64,000 nucleotides of DNA from Mactra quadrangularis (lineage: Eukaryota; Mollusca; Bivalvia; Venerida; Mactridae). The DNA lies in the NCBI GenBank assembly GCA_025267735.1, contig CM046303.1, positions 41,801,380 through 41,865,379 on the forward strand. Reading direction: 5' to 3'. The notes beneath the pieces were generated by a model. That model was given only the letters and a program-made list of their open reading frames with translations, was not told the origin of the DNA and ran no database searches. Both the position numbers and the translations under genes were made by a program. This document shows, in pieces, positions 24,101 through 35,440 of this stretch (the first letter of the stretch is position 1; each line of letters begins with the position of its first letter).

Positions 24101-27100
24101 ATATAGTCAGGCTAGTTGATAGTTTTGGATTTGACTGTATAATGTAATAAATCAGGCTGGTGCACGGTAAAAATGAAAGTGATAACTGTTCTTGAGTGGT
24201 GCTTAAACATTCCATCCAAGCTTTTATAAAAGGTGATCTGCTAGTTCATGACATGTTATTCATGACTGATGTGTTCTGGCACTTGTCTGTGAATTCGATT
24301 TAGAAATCTTTATAATGTCTTGTACATAACATACATACAGTCTACGAACTTAGTGGGTGTCCAGTAGTCCAGGACTACCACTTTTTAGTTTGATCTACCA
24401 ACAGATTCTTTTGGGCAACCAAAATTCTGCAAATGAGATATAGTTTTTTCTCTTAAAATGATCTCTTCAGACAACCACTTTCATTTCATAGTTTCGTAGA
24501 CTGTACACATATTTTCCATTACACTGCATTCGTTGTATTTAAAATATTTGAGGAAGTATTGAAAAAAGTTTGGAGACACTTATCACTGTTTAACATAGGT
24601 TTTATAAGAAATTTGATACCCTTTAATTTTTTTAAATGCTTTTTGTTATGCTTTTTTATGGTACTTTTTGAAGTCGAGACTACCAAAGTAGCTTAAAATC
24701 TATGAAAAGAATTACATTGAACTTAGTTTTGAAGGCATTAGGATATCAGATGCTGAATCTTGTAAAAGTGATGCATCATTTAATCATCAACCATATTAAA
24801 ATATATTAGAAACAATGGTTCTATCACAAACAATTAATGAAATTAGATTTTTTTGTATTAAATTTTCTCTGTCTCCAAACTTTTGGTGGGTACAGTATGT
24901 ATCAAGCTTTTACTACAGTCAACTATTTGATTGAATTATTTAAAATAAGTATTAAATTATTCAAGGTTACTCAAACAGTCCAGGAAACTACGATCCTACC
25001 TCACTCTTAGATTGCCTCAAGAGGTTTGTATATCTTCATTATCCTGCTGATTTAAATATTCACTACAGTACTTATGTACTCACAATCGAACTAAATCAGT
25101 GAGGTTAATATGTGCATCACTGACTGTTGAATAAAGTTCAACGGTACTAAAATTAACAGAAACCATTTTCCTGTAGATAGTCATATCATTATACTACCAT
25201 GTTATTGGACATTTCTGCACGGTCCATATTCAGTGGATTTCGAAAATAAGGAATGTTTTATTTCTGCTGACTTAATTTCTGTGGTCTACAAATTTTCTAT
25301 ATTTTAAATATTGATGAATAAAAACTGTTTTATAAATACTGTTAAATATGTAATATAAAAAGTTGATGGATAAAACAATGTAAAGTCATAACACCTAAAA
25401 CAGGCAATAATTCTTGTAATACTGTATATGACTATGTTTTGCATGATTAATAATGCTGAGAAAGTGCCGTTATGATGATAAACAATGTAACAATTACTGT
25501 CTAACCTGTGCTAACAGGCACCTGGGAACATTCTGATTTGCCATACACTGAGAAATGCTTCTAAACAGGCTGGGAATAACAGCTGAAAGGTCTGGGGTCA
25601 GTCAGAAACCATTTGTTGGTGGTTAATGTTTTTGTCTTTCATTATTTATTTTTATTGTTCTATCAAAGGTATAAAATTTCTGCAGCTTGACAGAATATCA
25701 CAGATCCTATAAAGCTAGGTTAGGTGCGCTTGATGCAGTAAAATAACCTAGTGAATTGTGTTGACAGGGTGTTAAACCCAGTATAGTACAACCTCTCTTG
25801 AGCAACACCCAGTGGGAGGGACTAAAGTGTGTTGCTGTTCAGCGGTTGTTGCTCTGCAGAGGTTAAATTATATTAAAAAGTATTCGTAAGGGAAATATTA
25901 AAAACTGTTGAGGATTTGTTCTGTAGAGGGCCGCTCTGCAGAGGTTACCGGGGTATACTGTATAATAATAAACCAAACATAAATAATAATCATCATGTTG
26001 TAATATTGAGTTAAATCATCAAGATGGTATATTTTATATTTACAATACGTATGTATTATATTTTTACAGATTTACAAAACCTGAACATTTAGGTAGTTCA
26101 GCTAAGATTAAATGTAGTAATTGTGGCAATTATCAAGAATCAACAAAACAACTTACAATGAAGAAATTACCCATTGTAGCTTGTTTTCATCTCAAGGTAA
26201 TTATTATATTCTTTCATTGAAGAAATATTGATTCTTCTATTAAAAATGGCTGGTATTTTTCTAGTGCAAATTATTTATTAAGTGCATAACATATAGAAAT
26301 TATGACAAAATATAGAAAAACTGAATATTATTTTGATTCTAACAGAAAAATGAATTGGGAACTTTTAAGAATATTAAGAATTTTGTTATCATAAAATAAT
26401 TATAATGATCTTTTAAACTGCTTATCAATATGGCCATCAAGAAATGGGTAATATCAGATTTAGCATGATGTCGGAAATGTGTATAGCTTTTAATAGCCAG
26501 ATTTTTCAACAACAAAAAATTGGCTAATAGGCGAAACACGGGCGTGTGGGCGTCCGGTGCCGTTACAAATTATGTTAAAGTTTTCAATTAAGCATATATT
26601 TCTGCCATTTATTGTCAGATCTTTATGAAACTTTATACAATGATAACATACCATGTGATGAGCAGAATTAGAAAGTAACCACAACTCTAACTGCCTTTAT
26701 TATGGATTATTTCCCTTTGTAATTTTTGTGTTAAAGTTTTTAAAACTGGCTTTAATGTGGTTTCCACTTTACATTACTTGTTACATTTCTATGTATGTAT
26801 TGTTGCAGAGATTTGAGCATTCTACGGGTTATCATAAGAAGATATCAACATATGTATCTTTCCCTGAAGAACTTGATATGACTCCATTCATGTCTTCTTC
26901 TAAAACTAATATCAATGGTAGTGTTCACAGTACCATAGGGCTTTCATGTAAAAACAAGTAAGTAGGGGTGTTGGTATGGATAGAAAAAATCATTTAACTC
27001 ATAACAGGTCAATCCCACATTTTAACGTGTTTGGACTCCACTTCAAAATGGCCGCCACAGGCCTTGAAAGTGGTATTTTTAATTGGATTAAGTGAATTTC

Positions 27101-29993
27101 ATTTTAGGTAAGTTGTTTAAAAAAAATTACCCTTTTTTCTTGCGCCTTCCCCATCAAAGATGTCTCTGGGGGTCCCAAAAGGGGGATGCCAGAAAAAAAA
27201 TCATGAGAAAGTTGTTTCCTAGCGCTTTTGAATGACACTTTCTTGAATTAGACAAGTACTCTGCAAGGATTTGCTTCAAAGTAGTGAAACCAAGATTGTG
27301 GTCACTCTAAATAACAAGTGTCCTGTATGTACATGTGTATTTAGCTAGTCATTATGTTGATATGTCTCCATGTAGTGGAAAGATGTAGGCTACTTGTGAA
27401 AGGATTAAAGCTTCTGTTGAATGAAACAGGGCTTTCCTATTGCCCCTGATGACCCATTTGTGGGTTCAGGCAACTTGTTACTACTATTAAACATATAGTT
27501 AGGGCAAGTCAAAAATATAGCGTGCTGTTTTTGCGGGCGACCTAGTTTACAAATGATTGTCAAGTTCTGGAATGAAATGTCCAGGAAAGTTTATCATGTG
27601 AGCAGTTGCCAGCCTTCCATGCATAACCTAATACAATGTATAGTGTGACAATATTAACCTGAGCTTGAACTACCTTATTATAATAATTCAAACTTCACTT
27701 ACATTAAATCATGAGTCTTGTGTGTAGGGTAATTAAATACCTGTGTTTATGACAACCCCTGACTATAAAACAATTTTGTAAAAATCACATATAATTGTAC
27801 TTTTAATTTTGGACATATTGGTTCATAAAGAAACATGTAAGTCCACTATATTGTGGCACTGTTTCAAAGTTTTTATTCATATGAAAACAAAATTAATTGT
27901 TCAATGCCTGTATTTTGCTGAAAGCTTCCGATAAAATGCGATTTACAGACGAAGACAAAAATAGAAAATAAATACTGAGTTTAATGTATTCTTGTATAAA
28001 GGTCAAGCTCAGATTAAGGATCTATCATTTGTTGAAATTAAAAAAAATCTATCAAGTGGGTGGGGTAACTAATTATATCAAAATATCCATAAATTCTAAA
28101 TAATTTTAATTTATTTTGTAAGTGATGCATTAAGTGTATAGATGAGACAGTGAAAATATAAAGAACTCAACAAATAAGACATTTAGAAAGAAACAATAAC
28201 ATTTATCCTAACCTGGAAATGGCCTTACGAACGTCGGTCCAAACACATATTTAAAGTTCTTTTTTCATAATTCCAAAAGATGTAATAGAATTTCCATATA
28301 ACATTTTACAATGTCCTAGGGTAAATCACACAAAAAGTGTTTCCAAAATGTAAATTTGATAATTCAGATCACAACACTCTTCACACATGATTTTATTTTC
28401 AATTTCACACAGGAACCCGATTAATTTTTCCTTCTTATTACACACATAGAACATACAATATGAGTAGAAAATTGCACTGGGAACTTGTGTGTAAACTGTA
28501 ATTTAAAACGTGTAATGTTTGGTAATGTTTGTGTTGAGATGAATTATCAAATTTACATTTGGGAAATACTTATTGTGTAATTTACCCTAAGACATTGTAA
28601 CATGTTACATAGACAACCTATATCAACATTTGGATTTATGAAAAAAGAACTTTAAATATGTGTTTGGATTGACGTTCGGAAGGCTATTCTAAGGTGAGAT
28701 TAAATGTTTTCATTTCCTTCTAAATATCTTATTTGTTGATTTTTTTTATTCTCGCTATCACATCTATACATTTAATGCACCCCTTACAAAATATATAAAA
28801 ATTATTTAAGAATTAATGGATATTTTAATAGTTTAGTCACCACACCCACTTCATAGATTTTTTTCAATTTCAAATCCCGATACACCCTCAATTCTGTTGG
28901 ACCTTACGAAGTTATGATAAACTTGTAAAATCTTATACAAAATAAATGTATTTCTTGTCTTAGGTAAGTTTTCTGAACATATCAACTCAACTGTGTCTTT
29001 CTGTTATGTTTTAAGGTACTCACTTTTTGCTGTGGTAAATCACAGTGGAACTATAGAATGTGGTCATTATACATGTTTTATAAGACAACATAAAAATCAA
29101 TGGTTTAAATGTGATGATCATTTGATTACACGTGCTCTACCACAAGAAGTGCTCAATAGTGAAGGGTAAAATATTGTTTTAGATACAAAAAATATAAAGA
29201 TATAAGGGTTTAACACTTACTGTTTTACTAGGGATATCTAAGGAATCCCTGGTCATTTTCCTGTGTGTATCTGTCAAACCCTCTTAATTATACCCCCGCT
29301 TCGAAGAAGAGGGGGGTATACTGTTTTCTCCTTGTCCGTGCGTGTGTTCGTGCGTGCGTCCGTCCGTTACGAAATTTCCGTCACAGTTTTCTCAGCAACT
29401 ATTTGCGTATTGCTTCATCCCATAGTCCCATGTGGTGTAAAGCGATTTCATGCTCCTTGCTCATCTACTTCCTGTTTGTCGCATATTTTTAGATTTTGGC
29501 GGGGGTATCACTAGTGAGCATTAGCTCACAGATTTACTTGTTGATTCCTTCTTAACTATAGGGATTTCTCTTATAAATGGCAAACATTTTGGATATTGAT
29601 TTGTAGTCACATTCTGCCAATGTGTTAGCTGCACATTTGCAGAGTTAAAGATTCCAAAAAGAGATTATTGATGTATATACAACAGTTGCCTTATGATTAG
29701 GGGTAATAGCTGTTAAGTTGGTGAACATGTATCAGCATTCAGCTTGAAACTTAACCCTATTAAATGCAATTACATGGGTAAACGTTTTCAATATTTTTTA
29801 CTGTTTTCATTATTTTGATAAAAAAATACTGTCTATTTCAGTATTTTGAAAGCACGCTTTCAGTATTTTCAAAACTTTCAACTCTAATCCATGCAATTAC
29901 CTTTTTTGTTATTTATTTTATTTTATATTTTTCAGGTATTTGTTATTTTATCATAAACAGATATTGGAGTATGAATTATGTCAGAGGTTGTGA
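18173..29993 (+). CDS. USP22-like: USP22/USP27X/USP51 (nonstop)-type ubiquitin hydrolase, SAGA deubiquitinase
   Basis: It would remove ubiquitin from histones H2B/H2A in the SAGA module. Exons: 18173-18305, 18678-18707, 18848-18949, 19860-20035, 20867-21014, 22774-22879, 23510-23604, 24966-25023, 26070-26196, 26809-26957, 29016-29165, 29936-29993. All introns are GT-AG, phases agree, and the total is 1332 nt (443 residues without the 5' exon). The ZnF-UBP part has CHTC, CLSC and NHIQDH. The USP fold has GNTCFMN (nucleophile Cys100), [11 protein letters not shown], zinc-ribbon pairs CQQC and CSNC (228-231, 298-301), CGHYTCF (His392) and KCDD (Asp408/409), and ends [28 protein letters not shown] and ELDMTPFM are near identical to vertebrate USP22. 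The finger's last CxxC reads CVLN, and about 30 linker residues present in USP22 are missing. Human USP22 is about 525 residues; this model plus the candidate first exon gives about 513. Introns hold several MITEs and SINEs. Confidence 0.93.
18678..18847 (+). other. Abnormal zinc-finger exon and its 140-bp intron
   Basis: The exon begins after acceptor atcatttcag and reads [10 protein letters not shown], equivalent to AIDLMYGGIY of USP22. Only a GT at 18708 leaves the phase needed for the next exon (18848). Splicing there gives C-V-L-N. Reading through gives C-V-I-N and then a stop at about 18799. Either way the second cysteine of the finger's last CxxC is asparagine. No room remains for the usual 30-residue YIYD...EEQRKAWK-type segment. 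Confidence 0.6.
19090..19275 (-). mobile_element. tRNA-derived SINE, family 2, decayed copy
   Basis: It shares the order GGGGTATAACCT, CTGGGTGGGATT, a CTACCAATGCGCTAT head and an upstream GAAGGAAAATTGACA block with the clean copy at 36070-36356. It lies in the USP22-like intron after exon 3. Confidence 0.6.
20551..20708. mobile_element. Palindromic MITE (158 bp) in a USP22-like intron
   Basis: The arms share TATTTTATTAACCTGTCAC, then CAT, ATAATTTCA and GTGTGTACAC, in inverted orientation over about 60 bases each side around a 40-base loop. It is non-coding. Confidence 0.75.
21050..21310 (+). repeat. Probable dispersed repeat fragment with poly-C/poly-A
   Basis: A C run then an A run (about 21060-21079) is followed by GCTTGTCGGTCGGTTGTTTT and prose-like low-complexity sequence of the type seen around mollusc interspersed repeats. 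It has no second copy in this window, so the call is tentative. Confidence 0.3.
24559..24895. mobile_element. Tc1-like MITE, copy 1 (left end degraded)
   Basis: The right end, reverse complemented, reads CTGTACCCACCAAAAGTTTG next to a TA. The left end keeps AAAAGTTTGGAGACAC, but the outer TIR bases are lost. The internal TTGAAGGCATTAGGATATCA block is shared with copy 3 (tttgaggctttggaatatca). Confidence 0.7.
25045..25155. repeat. Dispersed repeat, copy A
   Basis: TGCTGATTTAAATATTCACT, ACAGTACTTATGTACTCACA and ACTGTTGAATAAAGTTCAAC are shared with 39690-39790 and 58310-58480. The family is unclassified. The 58-kb copy contains an extra inverted AGTATTTAAATCAGCAGGGT. Confidence 0.65.
25650..25790 (+). 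mobile_element. SINE family 2, 3' part
   Basis: CTAGGTTAGGTGCGCTTGA and GAATTGTGTTGACAGGGTGT match the reverse complement of 36075-36150 (SINE body and tail). The tRNA-like head is not visible. Confidence 0.6.
26500..26720 (-). repeat. Dispersed repeat, copy of the 53.7-kb and 57.1-kb repeats
   Basis: CATTTATTGTCAGATCTTTA, ATGATAACATACCATGTGAT and ATTATGGATTATTTCCCTTT are shared, inverted, with 53660-53950 and 57110-57375. An unclassified interspersed element inside a USP22-like intron. Confidence 0.75.
28030..28880. mobile_element. 850-bp foldback element in the USP22-like intron
   Basis: Arms of about 345 bases (28030-28375 and about 28530-28880) are inverted copies, and the loop is about 155 bases. 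Paired blocks include CCAAACACATATTTAAAGTT, TGTAAATTTGATAATTCA, AGGGTAAAT and CAACAAATAAGA. No open frame of note. It is a foldback-type or long-TIR non-autonomous transposon. Confidence 0.8.
29280..29535 (+). repeat. TATACCCCC/GGGGGTATA interspersed repeat
   Basis: The start TATACCCCCGCTTCGAAGA is followed by AGGGGGGTATACTG, a hairpin-forming head. Next come a gtccgtccgt-type run, ATTTCCGTCACAG, and an end GGCGGGGGTATCACTAGTGA then GCATTAGCTCACAG. I associate this type with mollusc genomes. It lies between the last two USP22-like exons. Confidence 0.65.
29690..29740 (+). mobile_element. SINE family 1, 3' fragment
   Basis: CCTTATGATTAGGGGTAATA then GCTGTTAAGTTGGTGAAC parallels the 3' part of the SINE at 4205-4475. 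Confidence 0.5.
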
Positions 29994-30167
29994 CTAGTTC
30001 AAGGTTTACAGTATTAAAATGCGTATCTGTGGAACCCTCTCTCTCGCCCTCCCTCTCTTGTAGTGAGAGGAGTATATACTTGTTAAACAATGTATAAAAG
30101 AACTAGAATACTAGCCTAGATTTGTTCATCATGGGTTATGCCACGATACATTACTCGGCTATGCTGC

Positions 30168-30478
30168 GTTATGTACCGTGGGCCATTTGGTTAGGAAAAG
30201 CTCGTAATCATGAATAATTAATAATACAGATTCATTGGTTTCACTTGGAAACTGCTGTGAAAAACTACACAATGAAATTACATTTTATATGTAAGGTTTG
30301 GTTTACCATTCAAAATGAGAAAATGAACATGTGTCTTGGTTTCTATTTTTAAGTAAAAAAATTCCAGTATGACGTCATTGTAACATGTGATTTCATTGGA
30401 AGAAGATTGGTCTCCCCTGCATCATGCATATTCATGATTACGAGATTTTGCCAGTCAAATTGCCCACGGTACTTATGG
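30168..30478. mobile_element. Inverted-repeat MITE (about 310 bp)
   Basis: TACCGTGGGC(C/A)ATTTG and CTCGTAATCATGAATA occur at the left and inverted at the right, and CATTGGTTTCACTTGG pairs with a diverged inner segment. It is non-coding. Confidence 0.65.
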
Positions 30479-31243
30479 AGTGTAACGAAAGAAAGTACTG
30501 TGGTTGCCGACAATGCTTTGTTAACTTTGTATGAATTTTTGTCTTAATATATTGTCAGCCATAATATTTATATTTTATATAATATACATGCATGTGACTA
30601 CTGGATTTATTTAATATTACCGATCATTTTGTATTGTAAAATTACATTGATACAATGTATTCCATTTTTGTACAAGTACGAAATATAAACTAGTCTAATA
30701 TTACCTCATTCGGAACTACATCCGTGATCTTCTACCCAGATAAATCTCGGATATCACAAGGTTAGAAAGTTGTTCTAACATGGATTCCATAGAAAATGTG
30801 AATTTAATAGAATTTGGTTTCTGGTGTAACATATAATTTAACTACACAGAAATGGGACATGCGAGACATTGTATTGATGAAATGTTTTGATAAAGTGTGT
30901 ACCATACTATGTATATTATTATTAAGTGTTGTACATGAAATGAGAGGTGGTCATGTTTCAATGTATATATAGATAATCCATGACCATTAAAATTTTGCAT
31001 CTGAATGTTGATTTGAACCTAATTAGCACAATAGCAAGCAAATTGTAAGATGATATTGACTCTACATGTCCATTTTTATACAATAATAGAACTACTTGCC
31101 AGCAAGTTATTAGGCAGGACTTATAACCTGGTTGTATTCATACTACCTCTGATATCTGAGGTATATCTTCATAGAAGATCACCGAGGTTGTTCCTAATGA
31201 TTATCTTTCATTATGAATTCTTAAGTTATTGTTAAGAATAATA

Positions 31244-31585
31244 CAGTGCCCACCAAAAGTCTGGAGACAAAAAGTTCTTTAATTTCAATATCTTTTGTAC
31301 TATCATTATTTTAGTATGATTTTGTGATGAAATGAAAAATTTCGTAAATGCATCACACTTATAACATTTAGCATATCCTATCCGAAAGCTCCAAAGCCTT
31401 GTTCAATTTATTTCTTTTCCATTGCATAGTTTTAAAGCTAGATAGCCTAAACTATGAATAGAACTATTACACAAAAAATAAAGCAAATCTGAAAAGCATT
31501 TCAAGACAAATGGATATCAAATTTTCAATATAAGCTATTTAGAAGGCATACAAAGTGAAAATGTCTATAAATTGTTGGTGGGCTC
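31244..31585. mobile_element. Tc1-like MITE, copy 2 (342 bp)
   Basis: It starts TA|CAGTGCCCACCAAAAGTC and ends with a decayed inverted GAGCCCACCAACAATTTA|TA. Length and internal order (CATTTAGCATATCCTA, then CCAAAGCCTTG) match the copy at 48976-49318 in inverted orientation. Confidence 0.75.
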
Positions 31586-32269
31586 TATATGAAATTTTTT
31601 ATTGATAAATTTATACATTGTACAATTAATTGCCAATCAAAACAAATTAATTTATAAGCAAATGTTACTGATTCAGAAATTGATTTATTTATATCTATTA
31701 TTATTTTTCCAGATAATGTTGCTTGTTGGGGATCTTAACTTCCTCTATTAGCAATGCATGTCATTAATAATATAATTATTTATTTGGAGTAAATTTACTA
31801 TGTTACATTTATATGAAATATTTTCACTAGTATTCATTAGAATATAATATATATTATAGAACATTCTAACAAAGGCATGTGCGATTTCACTCTGTATTTA
31901 ATGTGACATCATCTATATTTTAATATTGGAACACATATGCGGCTGTTATAATTTACCCCCTCATTTATAGAACTTAAAGGAAAATTATTTATTTTTCAAT
32001 GTTAGAATCGAAATAATATGCAGTTTTTCTTTAGCTTGTCGTAGAATAAAACATAGATTCTTGTTTTGCTTATTAAATAACTCATGCTATAGCCTTGGAT
32101 ATTTAATTTTTGCACTTCAAAAGTCGTGTCTATGTTTTATTCATCCACAAAATATAGGCAACTGTATGTTATTTCTAAAGTACTGTAATGAATTGTCTCA
32201 CTATGATATCATTTATCAACCTGGTAGGTCCATAAATCTTGCCTTTTGTTCATTAAACAGCTACCAGAT

Positions 32270-33125
32270 GGTTTGAAATAGTGAGTTGGTCTCACTTCGT
32301 TTGAAATAGTGAGTTAGTTTTTCTATGATGTTTTATTTGTTGAGTTGGTTACTCTGCATTAAAAAAATGATGAATTGGTGGCACTGTTTTTTATATGGCG
32401 ACTCTGTCTAAAATTGTTTTGAATAACAACTCCTACAGTGAAAAAGTGACTGTCTCACTCTATTTGAAATAGGACTGTTACACTGTACCTGAAAAGTGAT
32501 CCTTTCCATTTTTTAAAAGGTAATTCTTTCACAGTTTAAATAGTGACTCTTTCACTATGTATGAAATAGTGTCTCTGTCCCAATATGCTTTATATAGTGA
32601 CCCACTTTCACTATGTATGAAATAGTGACCCAGTCTTACTGTGTTTTTGGAAAAGTGACCCTGTCACACATTATTTTTGAAGTAGTGACTCTGTCTCACT
32701 ATGTTTAAAATAGTGACTCAGTCTGTCTATGTTTGAAATAGTGACTCAGTCTGTCTATGTTTGAAGTAGTGACTCTGTCTCTCTATGTTTAAAATAGTGA
32801 CTCAGTCTGTCTATGTTTGAAATAGTGACTCAGTCTGTCTATGTTTGAAATAGTGACTCAGTCTGTCTATGTTTGAAATAGTGACTCAGTCTCACTGTGT
32901 TTTTGGAAAAGTGACTCTGTCTCACTATGTTTGAAGTAGTGACTTTGTCTCACTATGTTTGAAATAGTGACTCAGTCTGTCTATGTTTGAAATAGTGACT
33001 CAGTCTCACTGTGTTTTTGGAAAAGTGACTCTGTCTCACTATGTTTGAAGTAGTGACTTTGTCTCACTATGTTTGAAATAGTGACTCAGTCTGACTATGT
33101 TTGAAATAGTGACTCAGATTCACTA
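32270..33125. repeat. 28-31 bp minisatellite
   Basis: The unit is GTGACTCAGTCTGTCTATG then TTTGAAATA, with a longer variant containing CACTGTGTTTTTGGAAAA. A higher-order pattern is visible: the block from the TTTTTGGAAAA unit through TTGAAGTAGTGACTTTGTCT recurs at about 32900 and 33015. The left third is strongly diverged. Confidence 0.9.
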
Positions 33126-35440
33126 TCCTTTATGTAATCTTATTTTGTAACGTTTTTTTATATCAACTCTGTGATATGTTCATGATCATTGTTTATTGTC
33201 CATTTTTCCCTGTCTGTTGTGTTTTTTCCACCATATTGATATTTGAACACGTTGTAAGTGAGGTGTGTTATTTGTTTAAAACAAAGGGAGGGGTAACTCT
33301 AGTGCAGAGTTTTTTAATTATACTTAATGCTGGGTTGCTTTCCTTTAATTTGACTTATAGAGGCATTTGTTTTCCCCCTCACACATTAGAAACAAAATGT
33401 ACTTTGATATCTCTTTTAAAGATTTTTTATACATGTATGAGTGCTGTTGTTATTAATTTTGCTTGTATATTTACATGGGTAAACATGAAGTGTGCTAATT
33501 GTTAGATTTAGTTCCTGGATGACTGTTTTGTATGTGAGTGTGCTGAGAGACAAGTGTTTAGTTATTATTGCATGATTGTTTAACCTAAACTGTTGCCTTG
33601 GATTAACAAACTGTTCTGATTAATGTACCAATGAAACCCCAAGGCCAGACCTTTTCAATTTTTCGTCTTACAAAAATCCCGACCCTAGTTTTTCAGAAAT
33701 TGAAAAAACAACAATGTCTTGGTTATTAATTTTTTTATTATTTTATTACCTACTGTACTTACTTTTATGTATGAATAAGCTCAATGTGTCAATTATCACA
33801 CAGTGTGAAGAAATGTCAGTGAATTTCTAAGATAAATATCAATTTATCACTCAGAACTTGTACAAAATGGGTTTGAAAGTTGATTGTTATTGACATCTGT
33901 TATCTTTTTTCTTAAATTTTTATTTTGACCTACCATACTCATTTTTTCAAGAAAATTCTCGTAAGACTAAAAATATAAAAAGTGTGGCCCAACTTCTGTC
34001 CAATAGAATGTTTAAAATCTGAATTAAAATCCCAATTATTATGACAATCATTCTAGCATTCTCCCGTCATTGTAAGCAGTTTCAGTTTTGTCTTACTTTA
34101 CATCCAGAAACTTGTTTAGCACAGTTTTGTATGTTCTTTCTTTTCTTGTAATATTAAAGAGTAATGAGTAGAAGTTAAAAGATTTAAAAATTCTGACACC
34201 TACTTTCAAAATACTGAAATAGACAGATTTCATATACATTACATAGTCAAATTTATTCTCTAAATACTGAAATAACCTTAATTGTGTTGACACAGCATTA
34301 AACTCAGTATTTCAAAAGACACGTTTCTCTATATCAAGTGGGACAGTAGTGAAAAGAGTGTCCAGAGATTTAGTCAACTTGAGTTGATGAATGAATGCTG
34401 CAATATGCCTGTATTTAGTTCTGGTCAAAATTCAAAACTCCACAGATATACACCTATAGTTGGACAGTGATTCGGTTGACTGTCCACTTCAATATGTCTG
34501 AAAGAATGTCAATAAAATAATGCAAAGCACTATAAACAACTTCAATTTTTCAAAGATTGTAATGAAAACTAAAGGAAATGCTTGGTCTATTATGTTAAGT
34601 ATTTTTTAAAAGGTCTGGAGCTCTTGTTTAGTTAATTCAACTTGATTAATAAAGATTACTTGACTTGGTGTTCAATTTCTACTCATTACTTCATCAGTTT
34701 GCTGCAAAACTGTACATGTATATCACTTAGGATGGTTGTTGTATTTTTTTTTTGGAATGCATGCCATTTATATCATAGTTATTGATATTATTAAGTACTA
34801 TGTATCAATCAAATTTTGTTAAAAATATAATGCAGATATTGTCATAAATCATAGCATGTAGTACTTGTACTAGTGTATGAGTGAATGTGATTTGTAGATT
34901 GTATGTTTGTATTTCTAATTATAAATTTCTATACGTTTGAAACGTACTTAGTTTAATTAAATGTCTGACATATGTTTGTTGCTTTTTATATGATAGTGGC
35001 CAATAGGTTTTCAGGAAATAAAAAACTCAATATTGATGTTTGTATATTGTTGTTACTTTTTGTATCTTATGAAAGATTTCCTGTATACCAGTACTAATCT
35101 GCTTGGTTTACAATTGTAATTTGTGGAAACAAATACAACCAGAAACTTCATTACAAACTGGAGCCTATTGCATAGACCAGCATTATACTGTCTGCACATG
35201 CACACAGGTCAACTTCTGACACACTGTATTCAGCATATTTTGCCATTGACCTAACTTCTGGTGAGAACCATTTGTTTGGGTTCATTTATTTGCGTCCTTA
35301 TTATACTATTGCAGGTTAGTAACTAGTAACCTGATGTAAAGTCATCATGACATGTCAAAATGAAAACCATGATTATGATAAAAATGATAAGGGGTGACTT
35401 GAAATTCAGTCTAAACAAAAACACTTGATATACAACACTT
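33126..35440. other. No gene recognised
   Basis: AT-rich DNA. A hydrophobic open frame at 33176-33505 has no family features. A SINE family 2 tail (ATTGTGTTGACACAGCATTA) lies at about 34277-34296, and AATAAA at 34511 and 34648 could end a plus-strand transcript. Confidence 0.4.

Larger units (their letters stand above)
29994..32269 (+). other. USP22-like 3' UTR and flank, no further gene
   Basis: AT-rich DNA after the stop codon, carrying two MITEs (30168-30478 and 31244-31585). No AATAAA close to the stop was noticed; AATAAA motifs occur at 34511 and 34648. The 3' UTR is therefore either long or uses a variant signal. Confidence 0.4.

Noticed and set aside
33176..33505. 109-codon hydrophobic open frame
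   Set aside because: No splice, start context or family motif; AT-rich sequence gives hydrophobic translations by chance.
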